From CAJXZP01 sp963974475 (GTDB lineage: Bacteria > Bacteroidota > Bacteroidia > Flavobacteriales_G > Salibacteraceae): 64,000 nucleotides of DNA. The translations under genes were made by a program, and so were the position numbers. The DNA lies in the NCBI GenBank assembly GCA_963974475.1, contig CAXBCR010000011.1, positions 35,753 to 99,752 of the forward strand. The letters are read 5' to 3'. The notes beneath the pieces were generated by a model. It saw nothing but the letters and a program-made list of their open reading frames with translations. It was not told the origin of the DNA and searched no databases. Shown piece by piece: positions 60,568 to 64,000 of this stretch (position 1 is the stretch's first letter; every line of letters starts with the position of its first letter).

Positions 60568-61473
60568 ATGAATAAAAGAAAAATGACAAGAAAATTTCTA
60601 TTACTAGGTATTACAATTGGATATGGTTTGTTGGCAAATGCCCAAGGTGAAATGGATATGCTGGATGAATTAGGGGATGACCCGGCTCAAACGGAATACG
60701 CCACAGCCAGTTATAAATCGAGTAGGATCATTAATTCCATTTCGTTAGAGAACACCGCAGAAGGAGTTTTGGATTTACGAATTTCACACCGTTTTGGGAC
60801 AATCAATTCGGGGGCGGATGAGTTTTTTGGATTGGATAATGCAAATACGCGAATTGGTTTTGATTATGGGTTGAAGCCATGGTTAATGATTGGTGTTGGT
60901 CGAAGTACATTTGAAAAAGCTTATGATGGTTTTTTTAAAGCTAAGATTTTGAAGCAAAGTTCGGGAGCCCAAAACATGCCCGTATCCCTTCAATTCTTTT
61001 CTTCGGTGATGATAAACTCATTGAAGGCGGCTAATCCTGCTCAGGATTTATTTACGTCTAGAATGGGGTATACGTTTCAAATTTTGGTGGGAAGAAAGTT
61101 TTCAAAAAATACGACCATTCAATTTATGCCTACCCTAGTTCACCGAAATTTTGTGGAAACCCAAGCTGAAAAAAATGATGTCTTCTTGGTAGGGATTGGT
61201 GGTCGTCAAAAATTTAGTAGTAGAGCGGCCATAACCTACGAATTTCATTATGTATTACCCAACCAGCTAGCTCCGCAATATGTGAATTATTCATTTTCCG
61301 TAGGTGTTGATATTGAAACTGGTGGACACGTATTTCAATTGTTTCTTACTAATTCTGCAGGTATGAATGAACAACAATTCCTTACCCAAAATACGGGTGA
61401 TTGGGCAAATGGTGATATCCGTATTGGATTTAATATTAGTCGGGTTTTTACGGTTAAAAAACCGAAAGATTAA
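60568..61473 (+). CDS. DUF5777 outer-membrane beta-barrel protein
   Basis: A 301-residue protein with a signal peptide (FLLLGITIGYGLLANAQ) and a barrel of about ten strands: ISLENTAEGVLDLRISHRFG, RIGFDYGLKPWLMIGVGRST, FQILVGRKFSKNTTIQFMPT, WANGDIRIGFNISRVFTV. This is the DUF5777 layout. It lies last in the heme/YceI operon, so it could be the outer-membrane conduit or platform for those lipoproteins; this is inference from position. A terminator follows. Confidence 0.85.
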   Translation: MNKRKMTRKFLLLGITIGYGLLANAQGEMDMLDELGDDPAQTEYATASYKSSRIINSISLENTAEGVLDLRISHRFGTINSGADEFFGLDNANTRIGFDYGLKPWLMIGVGRSTFEKAYDGFFKAKILKQSSGAQNMPVSLQFFSSVMINSLKAANPAQDLFTSRMGYTFQILVGRKFSKNTTIQFMPTLVHRNFVETQAEKNDVFLVGIGGRQKFSSRAAITYEFHYVLPNQLAPQYVNYSFSVGVDIETGGHVFQLFLTNSAGMNEQQFLTQNTGDWANGDIRIGFNISRVFTVKKPKD

Positions 61474-61495
61474 ACTGAAAAATACGCAAGTATTT

Positions 61496-61530
61496 AAAAG
61501 GCAATTCTAGCATATGGGATTGCCTTTTTT
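61496..61530 (+). terminator. intrinsic terminator of the heme/YceI/DUF5777 operon
   Basis: AAAAGGCAAT pairs with ATTGCCTTTT around a 13-base loop, ending in six T. Confidence 0.9.
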
Positions 61531-61562
61531 ATGTCTTTTTGAATAGTGGAAAAGGATTTGAG

Positions 61563-61603
61563 AAAAAAGAAAGGCGGAATTGTAAAATTCCGCCTTTCTT
61601 TTA
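61563..61603 (-). terminator. intrinsic terminator of era-der
   Basis: A 16-bp perfect stem (AAAGAAAGGCGGAATT with AATTCCGCCTTTCTTT) around GTAA. In minus-strand reading it is followed by a T-rich tail, just after the der stop codon. Confidence 0.9.
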
Positions 61604-61605
61604 AA

Positions 61606-62910
61606 TTATTTTTTCTTCATGGAAATCACTATAGGAATTCCAGTAAAGTCAAAGTGCTCACGAAGCTTGTTTTCTAAAAATCGTTTATAAGGATCCTTCA
61701 CATATTGCGGTAAATTGGCAAAAAATGCAAAAGCCGGAAATGGCTTAGGAAGCATGGTGACATACTTTATTTTGATGAACTTTCCTTTTAAAGCAGGTGG
61801 CGGATTCCGCTCTATAAGTGGTAAAAAGAACTCATTAAGCTTGGAAGTACTTATTTTTTGCTTTTTGTTTTCATAGACCTTAAGCGTAATATCCAAAGCT
61901 TTAATTAATCGTTGCTTGTCTTTAACTGATACAAAAACCATAGGAACATCAGTGAACGGTGCAATACGGTCTCTAATAGATTGTTCGTATTCTTTTAACG
62001 AGTTGGTAGATTTATTTTCAACCAAATCCCATTTATTGATCAGTATAACCACGCCCTTTTTATTCCGTTGAATCAGACTGAAAATCGTAACATCCTGTAC
62101 GTTAAATCCTACGGTGGCATCAATCATCAAAATGCAAACATCTGATTCTTCAATAGATTTAATGGTTCTTAAAGTGGAGTAAAACTCCAAATCTTCGTGC
62201 ACTTTGGTTTTCTTTCTTAAACCCGCGGTATCAACAAAATCAAATTCAAATCCGTAGGCGTTAAAATGAGTGTTGATGGAATCTCTGGTGGTTCCAGCAA
62301 CAGGTGTAACGATGTTTCTGTCTTGCCCAGTAAGCTGATTAATAAAAGAAGATTTACCCGCATTAGGACGACCTACAACAGCAATTTTAGGAAACTCACT
62401 TTCCTCTTTTTCTTCTTCTTCAGGTAATCTTTTTACAAGTTCATCCAACAGTTCTCCTGTTCCAGAGCCATTGATGGCCGAAATAGGAAATACTTCACCC
62501 ATACCTAGTTGATAAAACTCGTGAACCATCATTTCGCGCTGCGAATTATCCACCTTGTTAGTAGCCAAAATAATGTTTTTGGTAAGAGGTCTAACTATTG
62601 ATGCTACTTCCTTGTCTAAGTCGGTTAAACCGTCTACCACATCCACCACAAAGATGATCATGTCTGCCTCATCCAAGGCATGGGAAACCTGATTGCGAAT
62701 TTCTTTTTCGAAAACATCATCACTTCCAGTAACATATCCGCCCGTATCAATAATGGTAAATTCTTTTCCGTTCCAGTCGGATTTCCCGTAATGTCGGTCT
62801 CTTGTAACGCCACTAAACTCATTAACAATAGCATCCCTTGAACCAACAAGTCTATTGAATAAGGTGGATTTCCCCACATTTGGTCTTCCTATGATTGCAA
62901 CTATTGCCAT
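61606..62910 (-). CDS. der: ribosome biogenesis GTPase Der
   Basis: A 434-residue protein with two GTPase domains, needed for 50S ribosome assembly. The first P-loop is AIIGRPNVGKSTLFNRLVGS (residue 5), with NKVD near 118. The second is VVGRPNAGKSSFINQLTGQD (about 180) with DTAGLRKKTK, and the NKWD motif is VVILINKWDLVEN. A KH-like C-terminal domain (GKFIKIKYVTMLPKPFPAFA to the end) completes it. It lies 23 bases downstream of era. Confidence 0.97.
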   Translation of the reverse strand: MAIVAIIGRPNVGKSTLFNRLVGSRDAIVNEFSGVTRDRHYGKSDWNGKEFTIIDTGGYVTGSDDVFEKEIRNQVSHALDEADMIIFVVDVVDGLTDLDKEVASIVRPLTKNIILATNKVDNSQREMMVHEFYQLGMGEVFPISAINGSGTGELLDELVKRLPEEEEKEESEFPKIAVVGRPNAGKSSFINQLTGQDRNIVTPVAGTTRDSINTHFNAYGFEFDFVDTAGLRKKTKVHEDLEFYSTLRTIKSIEESDVCILMIDATVGFNVQDVTIFSLIQRNKKGVVILINKWDLVENKSTNSLKEYEQSIRDRIAPFTDVPMVFVSVKDKQRLIKALDITLKVYENKKQKISTSKLNEFFLPLIERNPPPALKGKFIKIKYVTMLPKPFPAFAFFANLPQYVKDPYKRFLENKLREHFDFTGIPIVISMKKK

Positions 62911-62933
62911 TTTTTTCTTTTTTATGAATGGGG

Positions 62934-63812
62934 TTAATTTTCGTAACCGTATTTCTTTAATTTTTGCGCATTATCACGCCAGTTTTTGTCCACTTTAACA
63001 AAAACTTCTAGGAAGATTTTAGATTCGAAAAACTCTTCAAGCTCCAATCTTGCGTTGGTGCCAATTAGTTTAAGCTTATTACCTCCTTTGCCGATGAGAA
63101 TTCCTTTTTGGGAATCTCTTTCTACAATAATTTCGGCACGAACACGAATAATATTTGGTTCTCTTAAAAAATCAGTTACCACCACTTCCGAAGAATAGGG
63201 TACCTCCTTTTTATAAACCTTTAATATTTGTTCTCTTATTTTTTCAGAAACAATGAATCGTTCACTTTTATCCGTAAACTGATCCTTCGGGAAAAATGCA
63301 GGTGACTCAGGTAGATTTTCGAGTAATACATTTTTCAATGAATCTAAATTGAATTTTTCTAAAGCAGATACTGGAATAACCATTCCCTTCGGAAATTGAG
63401 ATTTCCAATAGTCTATTTTTACATCCAATTCTTCCTGATTAATTGTATCAATTTTGTTTAGAGCCACAACTATTGGAATGTCCAAACTATTGATTTTGTC
63501 TTGAATAGTTTGGTCCTTGAAAGCTTTTTCACCTGCTTCCACTACGACTAAAAAGATGTCGGCATCACTTAAAGATTGATAAATATAATTCATCATGCTT
63601 TTGTGAAGACGGTATGCAGGGTCTACTATACCTGGCAAATCGGAGAAAATCATTTGATAGTCATCCGTATTAACCATTCCTAAAATTCGATGTCTAGTTG
63701 TTTGTGCTTTTGAAGTTATTATAGATAACTTATCGCCAACCAACTGATTAGCTAACGTAGATTTCCCCACGTTAGGACTTCCAATCATATTAATAAAACC
63801 AGCTTTATGCAT
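62934..63812 (-). CDS. era: GTPase Era
   Basis: A 292-residue GTPase that binds 16S rRNA near the 3' end and helps 30S assembly. The P-loop is MIGSPNVGKSTLANQLVGDK (about residue 10), the G3 motif is FSDLPGIVDPAYRL, and the G4 motif is VALNKIDTINQ. The KH domain GILIGKGGNKLKLIGTNARL is near 240, the family hallmark. It is the first gene of the era-der operon, divergent from the tRNA gene promoter region. Confidence 0.97.
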   Translation of the reverse strand: MHKAGFINMIGSPNVGKSTLANQLVGDKLSIITSKAQTTRHRILGMVNTDDYQMIFSDLPGIVDPAYRLHKSMMNYIYQSLSDADIFLVVVEAGEKAFKDQTIQDKINSLDIPIVVALNKIDTINQEELDVKIDYWKSQFPKGMVIPVSALEKFNLDSLKNVLLENLPESPAFFPKDQFTDKSERFIVSEKIREQILKVYKKEVPYSSEVVVTDFLREPNIIRVRAEIIVERDSQKGILIGKGGNKLKLIGTNARLELEEFFESKIFLEVFVKVDKNWRDNAQKLKKYGYEN

Positions 63813-63825
63813 TTGTTAAAATTAG

Positions 63826-63858
63826 TTTGCAAAGAAACAAAAAATAGTTATATATTTG
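63826..63858 (+). promoter_or_regulatory. promoter of the initiator tRNA gene
   Basis: TTTG at 63826-63829, 21 bases, then TATATTTG at 63851-63858, a full match to the Bacteroidota consensus. It lies 40 bases before the tRNA. Confidence 0.75.
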
Positions 63859-63898
63859 CACCCCGAAACGAGGAATACTACTTAATTCAAAGATACAT

Positions 63899-63971
<73 letters not shown>

Positions 63972-63977
63972 CAACAG

Positions 63978-64000
63978 GCCTCCTAGGAAACTAGGAGGCT
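63978..64000 (+). terminator. hairpin after the initiator tRNA, cut by the window end
   Basis: GCCTCCTAG pairs with CTAGGAGGC around the GAAA tetraloop. The T-run that would complete a terminator lies beyond base 64000, so it is inferred. Confidence 0.75.

Overview
The window is an AT-rich chromosomal segment of a Bacteroidota bacterium, most likely of the order Flavobacteriales. The evidence is gene content (DUF6089-uppS-bamA-skp-skp, a PorV-like type IX secretion barrel, a C-terminal chorismate mutase fused to DAHP synthase, GSCFA, DUF5522, DUF5777, DUF6702-like and DUF2795 proteins), the near absence of Shine-Dalgarno sequences, and many TAnnTTTG promoter elements, the -7 box typical of this phylum. 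I see no integrase, transposase, phage gene or CRISPR array. This is mostly core genome with a few small accessory patches.

Layout. 1-6263: envelope biogenesis operon (DUF6089 barrel, uppS, bamA, two Skp/OmpH chaperones), a strong terminator, then murI. 6236-7945: gamma carbonic anhydrase, an Nfu-type Fe-S scaffold and a MORN-repeat lipoprotein. 8359-13577: dnaG, then a regulatory operon of a sigma factor, a single-pass membrane protein fused to an outer-membrane barrel, and a PKD lipoprotein. 13555-21898: recJ, DUF819, aroG/chorismate mutase, several hydrolases and oxidoreductases, GDPD, cobalamin adenosyltransferase and DUF2795. 22271-25672: secA. 25736-30762: accessory minus-strand block (DUF6702-like protein coupled to a YHYH lipoprotein, a sulfatase, a BAAT-type hydrolase, EthD, GNAT). 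30973-34980: orphan ORFs, a 32-residue lysine-rich protein, truA, an ABC ATPase with a 101-residue membrane partner, and a HigA-like antitoxin with no visible toxin.

35041-47371: AGCS symporter, secreted and glycosyltransferase genes, a 2OG-Fe(II) oxygenase, an acid phosphatase lipoprotein followed directly by a two-component system, a probable small structured RNA, and a second DUF6702-like protein. 47384-57349: long-form urocanate hydratase with an overlooked DUF5522 gene, tyrS, cyclophilin, GSCFA, lnt, a PorV-like barrel and a CDF transporter. 57650-61473: a heme-lipoprotein module (three cytochrome-like lipoproteins, an OB-fold protein, YceI and a DUF5777 barrel). 61606-64000: der, era, and an initiator tRNA-Met with a clear promoter and a hairpin at the window edge.

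Most interesting: the cytochrome/YceI/DUF5777 module with CX4CH heme motifs; the sigma/membrane-barrel/PKD operon; two putative small RNAs (45676-45787 plus strand, 16526-16580 minus strand); the mini-permease ABC pair; and small genes at 31947-32045 and 49422-49592 that length cut-offs would miss.
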